Source of the DNA: Hyphomicrobiales bacterium | GTDB taxonomy: Bacteria; Pseudomonadota; Alphaproteobacteria; Rhizobiales; Rhizobiaceae | Reading direction: 5' to 3' | Assembly: GCA_900469955.1 (NCBI GenBank) | Contig: UBYX01000006.1 | Location: forward strand, 1-64,000 | DNA: 64,000 bases | In this document: positions 18,011-26,425 of the stretch, one piece after another | How the letters are laid out: each line of letters opens with the position of its first letter | Position numbering within the stretch: the stretch's first letter is position 1 | The notes under the pieces: model-generated | Database searches by the model: none | Seen by the model: only the letters and a program-made list of their open reading frames with translations | What the model was told of the DNA's origin: nothing | Translations under genes and position numbers: made by a program

Positions 18011-18261
18011 TCCAGGAGCTCAAGTCTTGCGATAACGGCGTACAGCGGCGCTGCATCTTTGCGGCTTCAAATCGGTCATGGATGTCGTGGTGTCGACCGC
18101 GCAAAAGGAGACATCCGGTGCAATAGTCCGTGGATTTATGTCCCGTTCCAATAAGCACATGCGATCTACGGCAGCTAATCGAGCGCCCCACGCACTGATA
18201 TCTTCTTAGCATCCGATGTCGCTCAACACGTAGGCGCGATCGGCGAGAAAGGGAGCGCCAG

Positions 18262-18834
18262 ATGAAAAGCATGGTCGTGAATACGCCTAACGTCATTAGG
18301 GTCCTTCGACAGCTAGCCACGTCAGGGATTGCCGCGCTGATCGCGCTTGGAGCCGTTCTGGGTCCGGTGTCTCCTGCCGCCGCGCATCACGGGTGGCCTG
18401 GCTTCGAGACCGATCGCCTCATTTATATCTCGGGAACGGTTTCTTCGGACGGCGTGTGGGGGAACCCGCACTCCCAGTTTGACGTCACATTGGACAGCAG
18501 CATGCCTGCCGACACTCCTGATCTGAGGATACCTGATCTGAGGATACCTGAGGAGCTGCAAGATCCTGAGGACAGCAGTCGGGTCAATGCTGCTCACTCA
18601 TACAAAGGTCCCCACAAGGAGCTAGAAATCATCATCGCCCCTCCTGCGTGGTCGGGCAGATGGGGCCTGGGCCGTGCGCTGAAAATCGGCGAGCGCTTCC
18701 AGGCCGTCGGCTACATCAATCGGACAGACGACGGCCTGTTTCGTCCGGTCGTATTCTGGTACGGCGATGACAATGTGCCGGTGAACCAGGTGCTGGGCAA
18801 TACGCTTCCGGTACGAGCCCCCATTCCGAAGTAG
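18262..18834 (+). CDS. DUF6152-family exported protein
   Basis: 190-aa protein with a signal peptide (ATSGIAALIALGAVLGPVSP, cleavage near AAAHHGW). It carries the family hallmark AHHGWPGFETDRLIYISGTV followed by WGNPHSQFDV, and C-terminal RALKIGERFQAVGYINRTDD. DUF6152 proteins are periplasmic with unknown function, often beside DUF6644 membrane proteins as here. GGGAG precedes the ATG by six bases. It contains an in-frame duplication that repeats the residues PDLRI (18517-18546). Confidence 0.85.
   Translation: MKSMVVNTPNVIRVLRQLATSGIAALIALGAVLGPVSPAAAHHGWPGFETDRLIYISGTVSSDGVWGNPHSQFDVTLDSSMPADTPDLRIPDLRIPEELQDPEDSSRVNAAHSYKGPHKELEIIIAPPAWSGRWGLGRALKIGERFQAVGYINRTDDGLFRPVVFWYGDDNVPVNQVLGNTLPVRAPIPK
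18517..18546 (+). repeat. 15-bp tandem duplication inside the DUF6152 gene
   Basis: CCTGATCTGAGGATA occurs twice in succession (18517-18531 and 18532-18546), adding five residues in frame. Probably a recent slippage event. Confidence 0.85.
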
Positions 18835-18863
18835 GCTTCGGCCACTACAGACTAATGGCGTGA

Positions 18864-18925
18864 GGTGATCCTTGTCGCCGTCATCTCAGCAGGTGTGGGA
18901 AGATCCTTTCACCTGCGCGATCACC
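18864..18925. terminator. Nested inverted repeats between DUF6152 and DUF6644 genes
   Basis: GGTGATC (18864-18870) pairs with GATCACC (18919-18925), and CAGGTG (18890-18895) pairs with CACCTG (18910-18915). Together they could fold as a two-step stem in the 113-bp spacer. No T run follows, so it may be an attenuating or regulatory structure rather than a terminator. Confidence 0.35.
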
Positions 18926-18947
18926 CTCGGAATAAACGTGAACGGAT

Positions 18948-19442
18948 ATGCTTGATCTGCTCAGCTCTCTGCTGATGATGTTGCAGAGTTCAGCCCTTGG
19001 CGACGTGGTACGGAATGCCCGCTACGTCTATCCTGTGCTCGAGGCCATCCACATCCTCGGGATTGCTCTTCTGGTTGGCCCCGCTTTTACCTTCGACTTC
19101 CGCCTCCTGGGCGTGGGACACCGCACCGTTTCCGTCAACACAGCGGCGCGCTATCTGCTTCCGGTCTCCCATGCGGGCCTGGCCATCGCCGCTACGACCG
19201 GCGTCGCACTGCTCAGTGCGCAGGCGACCGTGATCGCCAGCGCCGGAGCCGCACCGTGGAAGTTCGGTCTGCTGATCCTTGCCGGCCTCAATGTAGCTGT
19301 CTTCCACGGCGGCATCTACCGTAGCGTCCATAGATGGACTGAGGCCCCGGTAGCCCCTATCGCTGCCCGTGTCGGGGCAGCGGTATCATTGACTGCATGG
19401 ACAGGCATCATCTTTGCCGGACGGCTTCTAGCATACACCTGA
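18948..19442 (+). CDS. DUF6644-family membrane protein
   Basis: 164-aa protein with about four to five membrane helices: LEAIHILGIALLVGPAFTFD, GLAIAATTGVALLSAQAT, FGLLILAGLNVAVFHGGIY and AVSLTAWTGIIFAGRLLAY. The histidines EAIHI (first helix) and VFHGG (third helix) could hold haem, as proposed for related DUF2214-like proteins. It follows the DUF6152 gene, a pairing seen in other Proteobacteria. Function unknown. Confidence 0.8.
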   Translation: MLDLLSSLLMMLQSSALGDVVRNARYVYPVLEAIHILGIALLVGPAFTFDFRLLGVGHRTVSVNTAARYLLPVSHAGLAIAATTGVALLSAQATVIASAGAAPWKFGLLILAGLNVAVFHGGIYRSVHRWTEAPVAPIAARVGAAVSLTAWTGIIFAGRLLAYT

Positions 19443-19504
19443 CTGCGAGACTGAATCAGCCAAGTGCCAGATCGGGCAAAGCCTAGACACCAAGCAGCGC
19501 CTGC

Positions 19505-20398
19505 TCAGCTCCGATGTCTCAGAGCATCTACGATCAGTGCCATCGCGGGGGACATCTGGCGTCGACTGGGATAGTAAAGGTGGTATCCCGTGAACGGCTC
19601 GCTCCAATCGTCGAGGACAGCCTGCAGCGCTCCCGCCTGGATATGTCCTTCCACGAGATCCTCCGGTATATAGGCGATCCCGTATCCTTTAACGGCGGCG
19701 TCGATCTGGGAAATCGAGGAGTTGAAGCTGAGCTGCCCGTCGACCCGGACCCGAAGCTCCCGCCCGTCCTTCTCGAATTCCCAGGCATAGAAGCCGCCCC
19801 ATGTTGCCTGTCGCGTGTTGATGCAGACATGGCTGACGAGGTCCTGCGGTGTCTTGGGGATCCCGTGCCTGGCGAGGTATTCCGGGGAGGCGACGGCCCG
19901 CAGCCTCCAGTCGGGGCCGATGCGCACGGCGATCATGTCCTTGTCGACGCTCTCGCCGAGCCGGACGCCGGCGTCGAAACGCTCCTCGACGATGTTGCGC
20001 ATCCCGTTGTCGCTGTAGAGCTCGACCTTGACGTCAGGATTATCGGACAGGACACGGCTCAGCTTAGGCCAGACCGTCGTCTGGAGAGCATGATCAGAGA
20101 GCGTCAGGCGCACTGTGCCCGACGGTTTCTCCCGGAAAGCCACCAGATCTGCAAGATCTGCCTCGATCCCCTTAAATCTTGGAGCGAGCGATTGCAGCAG
20201 ACGTTCGCCAGCCTCCGTTGTCGCGACGCTGCGAGTCGTCCGCGTCAGCAGGCGCACTCCCAGCCGCGCCTCCAACTGCTTGATCGTATGGCTGAGGGTT
20301 GACTGAGAGGTGCCGAGCGTGGCTGCCGCCTTGGTGAAGCTCTGCTCCCTCGCCACCTCGATGAACCACAGCAGATCCTTCACATCCTCCCGCAGCAT
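19505..20398 (-). CDS. LysR family transcriptional regulator
   Basis: 297-aa regulator. The N-terminal helix-turn-helix is FIEVAREQSFTKAAATLGTS followed by QSTLSHTIKQLEARLGVRLL. The CrgA/PBP2-type effector domain shows FREKPSGTVRLTLSDHALQT and IDAAVKGYGIAYIPEDLVEG. It is divergent from the MFS transporter gene with a 130-bp shared promoter region, so it probably controls the transporter and perhaps the operon that follows. Inducer unknown. Confidence 0.92.
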   Translation of the reverse strand: MLREDVKDLLWFIEVAREQSFTKAAATLGTSQSTLSHTIKQLEARLGVRLLTRTTRSVATTEAGERLLQSLAPRFKGIEADLADLVAFREKPSGTVRLTLSDHALQTTVWPKLSRVLSDNPDVKVELYSDNGMRNIVEERFDAGVRLGESVDKDMIAVRIGPDWRLRAVASPEYLARHGIPKTPQDLVSHVCINTRQATWGGFYAWEFEKDGRELRVRVDGQLSFNSSISQIDAAVKGYGIAYIPEDLVEGHIQAGALQAVLDDWSEPFTGYHLYYPSRRQMSPAMALIVDALRHRS

Positions 20399-20414
20399 GC
20401 TCGTCCAAGCTCCT

Positions 20415-20433
20415 ATTGATGTTCAGTATCGAT
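20415..20433. promoter_or_regulatory. Possible LysR-type binding site
   Basis: ATTGAT, 7-bp spacer, ATCGAT: a near-palindrome with the T-N11-A geometry of LysR boxes, 17 bp upstream of the LysR start and within the divergent promoter. Role inferred. Confidence 0.4.
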
Positions 20434-20528
20434 AACTTCATGCGGATTAGCACGGATTGTTCGCAAAGTCCCCCAGCAATATCTTTCTCCTGCATGGCGC
20501 GAAACGCGAGCACCCAAGGATCCATGAC

Positions 20529-21716
20529 ATGAGCATAACCTTCGAAGATAGCATGGAGAGCCAGAAAGCCGCTTGGGGAGCAGTTTTCTCCATGACGCTT
20601 TGCGTCTTCGTGCTGATCGCCTCCGAGTTCATGCCGGTCAGTCTTTTGACACCGATTGCGTCGGGCCTCAGCATTTCCGAGGGGCAGGCGGGGCAGGCCA
20701 TCTCGATCTCGGGCGTCTTCGCAGTCCTCACAAGTCTGTTCATCGCGACGGTCACTCGTCGGCTCGACCGGAGGATCGTCGTTCTTGGACTGACCGCTCT
20801 TCTGACGATCTCCGGCCTTATCGTGACATTTGCACCAACCTATTCGGTTCTCATGATCGGCCGGGCACTTCTTGGCATCTCGATCGGAGGCTTCTGGTCG
20901 ATGTCGACGGCGATCGTCATGCGGCTTGTATCCGGAAGCCAGGTGCCTACGGCGCTGGCCCTGCTCAACGCCGGGAATGCGATCGCCGCGACCATCTCGG
21001 CTCCGGTCGGCAGCCTCTTAGGCGCTTACATCGGTTGGAGAGGAGCGTTCTTCCTCGTCGTTCCGGTCAGCCTTCTTGCGATCCTCTGGCAGTTTATCAG
21101 CCTTCCCATGCTGCCGGCGCGGACCAGCAAGTCATCGCCGAACGTGTTCAGGCTGCTCCAGCGTCCCCCGGTCATCGCTGGGATGATGGCAATCCTGCTT
21201 CTGTTCATGGGACAGTTCGCGCTCTTCACCTATCTGCGTCCGTTCCTGGAGCAGGTGACCCACCTTAGGATTGAGGCGCTTTCCACCTTCCTGCTCGTGA
21301 TGGGCCTTGCTGGGGCGGGTGGCACCTGGTTGATCGGTACACTGCTGAGGCAGCGTCTGTTCAGCATTCTTGTTGTCATACCCCTGGCGATGGCAGGCCT
21401 TGCCTTGTTCCTGATCGCGTTCGGAGACAGGGAGATTCCCGTGTTCGCCGCACTCGTCGGCTGGGGCTTCTTCGGTACGGCGGCTCCTGTCGGCTGGGGG
21501 ACTTGGCTCAGCCAATATCTCGCAGATGACGCCGAGGCGGGAGGAGGGCTGCAGGTCGCCGTCATCCAGCTCGCGATCACGGCGGGGGCTTCCATCGGCG
21601 GCCTCCTCTTTGATGCGGTGGGCTGGTGGTCCGCCTTCGTGCTTAGCGCGGCCCTACTCGTCGGCTCAGCGCTCGCGTCGATCGTCGCCTGGTACACAGT
21701 CAGGAGAGCCTCATGA
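20529..21716 (+). CDS. MFS transporter (AraJ/DHA1-like efflux)
   Basis: 395-aa inner-membrane protein with 12 predicted helices. Typical sugar-efflux/drug:H+ antiporter-1 features are the first helix MTLCVFVLIASEFMPVSLLT, the loop RRLDRRIVVLGLTALLTISG and GRALLGISIGGFWSMSTAI. The start is the ATG at 20529. An in-frame start 24 codons upstream reads a non-hydrophobic tail and is less likely, and a further ATG at 20553 is also possible. Divergent from LysR and followed within 25 bp by the cyclophilin-like gene, so probably the first gene of an operon. Confidence 0.88.
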   Translation: MSITFEDSMESQKAAWGAVFSMTLCVFVLIASEFMPVSLLTPIASGLSISEGQAGQAISISGVFAVLTSLFIATVTRRLDRRIVVLGLTALLTISGLIVTFAPTYSVLMIGRALLGISIGGFWSMSTAIVMRLVSGSQVPTALALLNAGNAIAATISAPVGSLLGAYIGWRGAFFLVVPVSLLAILWQFISLPMLPARTSKSSPNVFRLLQRPPVIAGMMAILLLFMGQFALFTYLRPFLEQVTHLRIEALSTFLLVMGLAGAGGTWLIGTLLRQRLFSILVVIPLAMAGLALFLIAFGDREIPVFAALVGWGFFGTAAPVGWGTWLSQYLADDAEAGGGLQVAVIQLAITAGASIGGLLFDAVGWWSAFVLSAALLVGSALASIVAWYTVRRAS

Positions 21717-21740
21717 GTGTTCCAACAGGAGCCGACTGAC

Positions 21741-22088
21741 GTGAAGATAAGGCTTACCTTCGGGGACCACGTGATGACGGCGACGCTCTACGACAATCCG
21801 TCTGCCCGTGACTTCGCTTCCATGCTGCCGCTCGATCTCAAGATCGAGGACTTCGGACCGAACGAAAAGATCGCGCACCTGCCTCGGAAGCTGACGGTCG
21901 AAGGAAGCAATCCCTTCTCGAACGAGCGGCCATACGACCTCTGCTACTACATGCCCTGGGGAAATCTCGCGATGTTCTACGCCGACTACAAGCATCCGGG
22001 CCTCGTCCGGCTTGGTCGCTTCGACGCCGGCTATGAAGCGCTTCACGTGCCTGGGGAATTCCCGCTGCGCATCGAGCGCATCCAATGA
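21741..22088 (+). CDS. Cyclophilin-like fold protein
   Basis: 115-aa protein matching the cyclophilin-like (DUF4879/Cyclophil_like2-type) pattern: MKIRLTFGDHVMTATLYDNP, ARDFASMLPLDLKIEDFG, then LCYYMPWGNLAMFYAD. I use the GTG at 21741 because AGGAG lies upstream at normal spacing. Another GTG at 21717 directly follows the MFS stop and lacks a site. Such proteins commonly sit next to SDR, hydrolase and carboxymuconolactone decarboxylase genes. Activity unknown. Confidence 0.75.
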   Translation: MKIRLTFGDHVMTATLYDNPSARDFASMLPLDLKIEDFGPNEKIAHLPRKLTVEGSNPFSNERPYDLCYYMPWGNLAMFYADYKHPGLVRLGRFDAGYEALHVPGEFPLRIERIQ

Positions 22089-22119
22089 CACTCAATCCAT
22101 CCAGACAGGAGACTTCCAA

Positions 22120-23202
22120 ATGAGCAAGCGCATTGAGACGCAGGACGGCTTCAATTCGAGCAGGCGCGGCCTGATGAAAGCAACTGGTGTCGCCGTCGCG
22201 GCCATGAGCCTCATCCCGGCGGCTGCCGCCACCCAGGCCCTGGCTCAGATCGCGGAATGGGACAAGACCTTCCCCAAGAGCGACAAGGTCGACCATCAGA
22301 AGGTCTCGTTCAAGAACCGCTACGGCATCACTCTGGCGGGAGATCTCTATCTTCCCAAGAAGCGGGTCAACGGTAGGCTGGCCGCAATCGTCGTCAGCGG
22401 GCCGTTCGGCGCGGTGAAGGAACAGTCGTCCGGGCTTTATGCGCAGACGATGGCGGAACGCGGATTCGCTACAATCGCCTTCGATCCATCATATACCGGA
22501 GAGAGCGGGGGCGAACCGCGCAACATCGCCTCGCCGGACATCAACACCGAGGACTTCAGTGCGGCGGTGGACTTCATCGGCCTGCGGCCGGAAGTCGATC
22601 GCGAACGGATCGGCGTGATCGGCGTCTGCGGCTGGGGCGGCATGGCCTTGAATGCCGTTGCCGTCGACAAGCGCGTCAAGGCAGTCGTCGCCAGCACCAT
22701 GTACGACATGACGCGCGTCATGTCCAAGGGTTACAACGACAGCGTTACCCTAGAGCAACGCACCCAGACGCTGGAGCAGTTGAGCCGGCAGCGCTGGATC
22801 GATGCGGAAAAGGGCACACCCGCCTATCAGCCGGCGTATAACGCCGAGGTTGGTCCAGATGCACCGCAGTTCATGGTCGATTACCACGACTACTATTCGA
22901 CGCCGCGTGGTTATCATAAGCGCGCTGTCAACTCGGGCAACGCCTGGTCGCAGACCACGCCGATCTCGTTCATGAACATGCCCATCCTGACCTACATCGC
23001 GGAGATCTCGCCGCGTCCGGTGCTGCTCATCCACGGCGAGAAGGCTCACTCGCGCTACTTCAGTGAAACCGCGTTCGCAGCGGCCGCGGAGCCGAAGGAA
23101 CTGATGATCATTCCAGACGCAAACCATACCGATCTCTACGACCGCGTCGATAAAATCCCGTTCGACCGGATGGCCGAGTTTTTCGGTCAGCACCTGGCAT
23201 AA
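22120..23202 (+). CDS. Alpha/beta hydrolase (YcjY/dienelactone-hydrolase-like), exported
   Basis: 360-aa enzyme with a Tat-like signal (SSRRGLMKATGVAVAAMSLI, then AATQALAQ), so it should act in the periplasm. The hydrolase core shows YGITLAGDLYLP and the elbow GVIGVCGWGGMAL, whose nucleophile position is Cys (G-x-C-x-G) rather than Ser, as in dienelactone hydrolases. The catalytic His is in DANHTDLYD and the Asp is probably before it. AGGAG precedes the ATG. It lies 31 bp after the cyclophilin-like gene in the same direction. Substrate unknown. Confidence 0.88.
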   Translation: MSKRIETQDGFNSSRRGLMKATGVAVAAMSLIPAAAATQALAQIAEWDKTFPKSDKVDHQKVSFKNRYGITLAGDLYLPKKRVNGRLAAIVVSGPFGAVKEQSSGLYAQTMAERGFATIAFDPSYTGESGGEPRNIASPDINTEDFSAAVDFIGLRPEVDRERIGVIGVCGWGGMALNAVAVDKRVKAVVASTMYDMTRVMSKGYNDSVTLEQRTQTLEQLSRQRWIDAEKGTPAYQPAYNAEVGPDAPQFMVDYHDYYSTPRGYHKRAVNSGNAWSQTTPISFMNMPILTYIAEISPRPVLLIHGEKAHSRYFSETAFAAAAEPKELMIIPDANHTDLYDRVDKIPFDRMAEFFGQHLA

Positions 23203-23286
23203 GCCGGGCCGCCGGTCGAAGTATCATAGGCGGCGAGGTGACCTTCTGGTCACAACGCCGTCTGGCCTCTCATCAGGAGACACGAA

Positions 23287-24033
23287 ATGACAGACAATAT
23301 CGCTGGCAAGACCATCGTCATCACGGGCGCCTCGAGCGGCATGGGTGCTGCAGCCGCCCGTTATCTCGCATCGAAGGGCGCCAACGTAGTCCTTGGAGCG
23401 CGCCGCTCCGATCGGATCGACGCCCTGGCCGCCGAACTCAGTGAAGCCGGCCACAAGGCCACTGCCGTCGTCACCGACGTGACGAGGCAAGAGGACCTAC
23501 GGAAGTTGATCGACACGGCCGTTGAGACCTATGGACGGGTCGATGTGCTCATCAACAATGCGGGCGTCATGCCGCTCTCGCCCATGGATCGATTGAAGGT
23601 GGACGAATGGGACCAGATGATCGACGTTAACGTCAAGGGCGTCCTTTACGGCATCGCCGCAGCGCTCCCCCATATGAAGGAGCAGAGGTCGGGCCACATC
23701 ATCAACCTATCCTCCGTGGCCGGCCACAAGCTCTTCGGCGGCTCCGCCGTATATTCGGCGACCAAGTTCGCAGTGAGGGCATTGTCGGAGGGGCTGCGGC
23801 AGGAGATGGCGCCTTACAACATCCGCACGACGATCATCTCGCCCGGAGCCGTCAAGACGGAGCTGCTTGACCACATCAGCGAGAAGGACGTGCAGCAGGC
23901 GAATCAGGATTACGTAGGCCAGGTCGGCGTACCAGCCGACACGTTTGCGAGGATGGTCGCCTTCGCAATCAGTGAACCCGATGATGTCGCCGTGAACGAG
24001 ATCCTATTCCGCCCGACGGCACAGGAACTGTAG
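23287..24033 (+). CDS. Short-chain dehydrogenase/reductase (SDR)
   Basis: 248-aa classical SDR. The nucleotide-binding motif is [15 protein letters not shown], the structural motif is [20 protein letters not shown], and the catalytic Ser-Tyr-Lys are in [10 protein letters not shown] and YSATK. Sequence after the first beta strand (GARRSDR) favours NADP(H). AGGAG precedes the ATG. It follows the hydrolase gene by 84 bp and is probably in the same transcript. Substrate unknown, probably a small aldehyde, ketone or alcohol. Confidence 0.93.
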   Translation: MTDNIAGKTIVITGASSGMGAAAARYLASKGANVVLGARRSDRIDALAAELSEAGHKATAVVTDVTRQEDLRKLIDTAVETYGRVDVLINNAGVMPLSPMDRLKVDEWDQMIDVNVKGVLYGIAAALPHMKEQRSGHIINLSSVAGHKLFGGSAVYSATKFAVRALSEGLRQEMAPYNIRTTIISPGAVKTELLDHISEKDVQQANQDYVGQVGVPADTFARMVAFAISEPDDVAVNEILFRPTAQEL

Positions 24034-24237
24034 TTAAGACTTCAAACTGCCCGGCGGCGGTTATCAGACCCAATCGAAAACGGCCGAAGGGACAGCCCTA
24101 GGTCGTCTTTCTGTTCCAAGTCTCGCGCGACCTTTGTTGTCCATATCAGATAGACCCTATCAGAAACGGCTGTCTAATCCTGCGTTTGCTCGCTCCTATC
24201 TCAAGATGGCAAGTCCATCAAAGAAAGGATGACGACC

Positions 24238-25023
24238 GTGAAATTCCTGGCCGCCGCCACCCTAACTCTTGCGACCATCGCATCCTCCCCCGCCTTCTCA
24301 CAGCAGAGTTCGACCATGACCAGATCATCAAGCGTGTCTTCGGACGACATCTGGGGCGTTTCCCCCGCTCTCGGGCGATACGAGAAGGAAGACGTCGTGG
24401 AGGGCCTGTGGGCTCGCCCGCAGCTTTCCATCCGCGACCGCAGCGTCGTTACCGTCGCCATCCTCGTCGCCCGCAGCCAGGCTGCCGATCTTCCACATTA
24501 CATCAACCTCGCGCTCGACAACGGCGTGACGCCCAAGGAACTTTCCGAGATCATTACTCATCTCGCATTCTATGCGGGTTGGACGAACGCGATGTCGGCG
24601 GTGGCTGTCGCCCATGACATCTTCGCCGAGCGCAACATAGGCGAGGATCAGTTGCCTGAAGCTTCTCCGGATCTCATGCCGCTCAACCAGGAGGGTGAGG
24701 CTGCGCGCCAAAAGGCGGTGCAGGGCCTGCTGGGCGATGCGTCACCTGGGCTGGCCGATTTCACGACGGATCCGCTGTTTATGGATGTCTGGCTGCGACC
24801 GGATCTCTCGCCTCGTGATCGCAGTCTCGTGACCATCACGTCTTTGATGGCCAATGGTCAGGTCGCTCAGCTCGCAGGTCACCTCAACAGGGCGCTCGAC
24901 AACGGACTCACCCCGGAACAGGCGGGCGAGGTGGTCACGCAGGTCGCCTTCTACGCGGGCTGGCCGAATGCCTTCTCGGCAGGGCCTGTCGTCGCCGAAG
25001 TGCTCAAGAAGCGCCAGCAGTAA
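24238..25023 (+). CDS. Carboxymuconolactone decarboxylase (CMD) family protein, exported, two-domain
   Basis: 261-aa protein with a signal peptide (MKFLAAATLTLATIASSPAF). I start at the GTG at 24238, since AAAGGA lies eight bases upstream. The ATG at 24229 would overlap that site. Two CMD repeats follow: LPHYINLALDNGVTPKELSE with HLAFYAGWTNAMSA, and LAGHLNRALDNGLTPEQAGE with QVAFYAGWPNAFSA. Neither repeat has the CxxC of AhpD, so peroxidase activity is unlikely. The second repeat is a duplication of the first. It sits between SDR and cupin genes in a common oxidoreductive cluster. Confidence 0.87.
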   Translation: MKFLAAATLTLATIASSPAFSQQSSTMTRSSSVSSDDIWGVSPALGRYEKEDVVEGLWARPQLSIRDRSVVTVAILVARSQAADLPHYINLALDNGVTPKELSEIITHLAFYAGWTNAMSAVAVAHDIFAERNIGEDQLPEASPDLMPLNQEGEAARQKAVQGLLGDASPGLADFTTDPLFMDVWLRPDLSPRDRSLVTITSLMANGQVAQLAGHLNRALDNGLTPEQAGEVVTQVAFYAGWPNAFSAGPVVAEVLKKRQQ

Positions 25024-25050
25024 ACCAACAAGCAAGAAGGACTGACTTTT

Positions 25051-25521
25051 ATGAAGAACACTCTCATCGCCGCTACTCTTTCCACGATGGCCTTGGCTGA
25101 CGCGCCTGCGGCTAGATCCGAAGGCATTACAGTCAACCCCGTCGGCGCTGCAGCGTCAGTCATCGCTGATCCGAAGAACTTCACAGGCAATGTCGTCGTT
25201 GACATGCTGCTGCCTACTTCGATTTCGACGCCAGCGTCGTCTGGGCTTGTCACCTTCGCACCCGGTGCCCGAACCGCATGGCATACCCACCCTCTTGGTC
25301 AGATGCTGATCGTCACAGCAGGTAAGGGCTGGGTGCAGCAGGAAGGTCAGGCACGTCAGGAGATCCGGCAGGGCGAGACCGTCTGGATCCCGGCAGGCGT
25401 CAAGCACTGGCATGGCGGCACCGCGCAGAACGCGATGAGCCACTACGCCATTACCTACATCCAGGACGGCAAGAACGCCGAGTGGTTGGAGCTCGTTTCT
25501 GACGAGCAGTATCTTGACTAG
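25051..25521 (+). CDS. Cupin-domain protein, exported
   Basis: 156-aa protein with a signal peptide (MKNTLIAATLSTMALADAPA). The single cupin domain has motif 1 PGARTAWHTHPLGQMLIVTA and motif 2 GETVWIPAGVKHWHGG, with metal ligands His-x-His, Glu/Gln and His. The type resembles quercetin-dioxygenase-like cupins accompanying CMD proteins. AGAAGGA precedes the ATG. It lies 27 bp after the CMD gene and is the last gene of the block. Confidence 0.88.
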   Translation: MKNTLIAATLSTMALADAPAARSEGITVNPVGAAASVIADPKNFTGNVVVDMLLPTSISTPASSGLVTFAPGARTAWHTHPLGQMLIVTAGKGWVQQEGQARQEIRQGETVWIPAGVKHWHGGTAQNAMSHYAITYIQDGKNAEWLELVSDEQYLD

Positions 25522-26026
25522 GTAGCGTCGACCCACTCGCCTCGATGATCCGGAAGTCGAACGACCGATACCGCGAGATAAGGAGCTGGCTTAGCATTCG
25601 AGAAACTAGACAGCGGTCCCGCACCTGTCGGGGCCGTGCGTCGCTCTCTCGCCTGGTCGCCTATGCCGCGGAACGAGGTGACGATGATCTGCAATGGAAG
25701 AGGCCTCTTCATGCAATCCAGAACCCACTTGGGCGTACTAGCCCATACCTCGGGGCCTCAGCGTCCGGTGCTTGAATGTTAGCATGTCTTCCTCCTTTGT
25801 CCGCCAGATCGAAAAACACGGTCTCTTGTCGGACCGATAGCCGTGGTCAGTCACAGACTGTTTGAAGTACTCGAACGGGGTCCCCAGCCATCTTTTTGAG
25901 ACTTCCAAGCATTTTGGGATCTGGGGAACGTCACATACCACTTGAAGAGAATTCGGGCCAAGTAGCTGAAAAGACGCCAACTTTTCCGCAACTACTGGAA
26001 GAGGGAATAGGCCCGAAAAACGGCTT

Positions 26027-26181
26027 GCCTGGGGACCTTGGATTCTCACATGATTTCAATAACTTAGCGAAATCGCCTTTGAATTCTCTATATTTTCCCA
26101 TCGCGAGCGACCGTGGATGCCACCTTTGTGCCCTGGCTTTGGGCATCAGTCAACAGGGCGGGCGAGCGGCAATAATTTCCG
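26027..26181. repeat. Direct repeat, right copy (possible att-like boundary)
   Basis: Closely similar to 17859-18009 over its whole length and in the same orientation. The best-conserved half runs from TGCCACCTTTGTGCCC to the GCAATAATTTCCG end. The two copies bracket 8 kb carrying the LysR/MFS/SDR block. Confidence 0.75.
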
Positions 26182-26182
26182 C
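26166..26182. repeat. Copy of 17-bp boundary palindrome (one mismatch)
   Basis: GCGGCAATAATTTCCGC has arms of 8 bp around a central A, with one non-pairing position. It lies at the end of the right direct repeat and 244 bp from the end of the ABC-type module. Confidence 0.6.
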
Positions 26183-26425
26183 TGTCTAATTTCGGATTGG
26201 CTGCCGGTCCGCCATAACTCGCCCCGCGATAGCACGTCCACCTGTCGGTCATACAGGACGCTGCAACGGTCCGGATTAGGTATCGTCTTGGGCACGGCCC
26301 CGTCCACAGCGCGCCATGAAGCGGACGGCGCTACGCCTGGGTGCAGCGAGGTGGGAAGCGGACATCTGGTGGTCGGTGGGCACCCATGCCTACGATCACA
26401 AACCAGCAAGTTTAGCTAAGCTCGC

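Larger units (their letters stand above)
25522..26425. other. Gene-free interval at the right end of the metabolic block
   Basis: About 900 bp without a supportable gene. It contains a 14-bp palindrome, GAAGAGGCCTCTTC (25697-25710), the right copy of the ~150-bp direct repeat (26027-26181), and 245 bp of unassigned sequence before the ABC-type module's last stop codon. Scattered open frames do not resemble known proteins. Confidence 0.5.

Noticed and set aside
17847..18320. Possible gene on the minus strand across the left direct repeat
   Set aside because: No start with a ribosome-binding site and no family. Only the end resembles the right copy, so it is treated as repeat sequence.
25738..26049. 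103-codon minus-strand open frame
   Set aside because: No ribosome-binding site or family. It runs into the right direct repeat.
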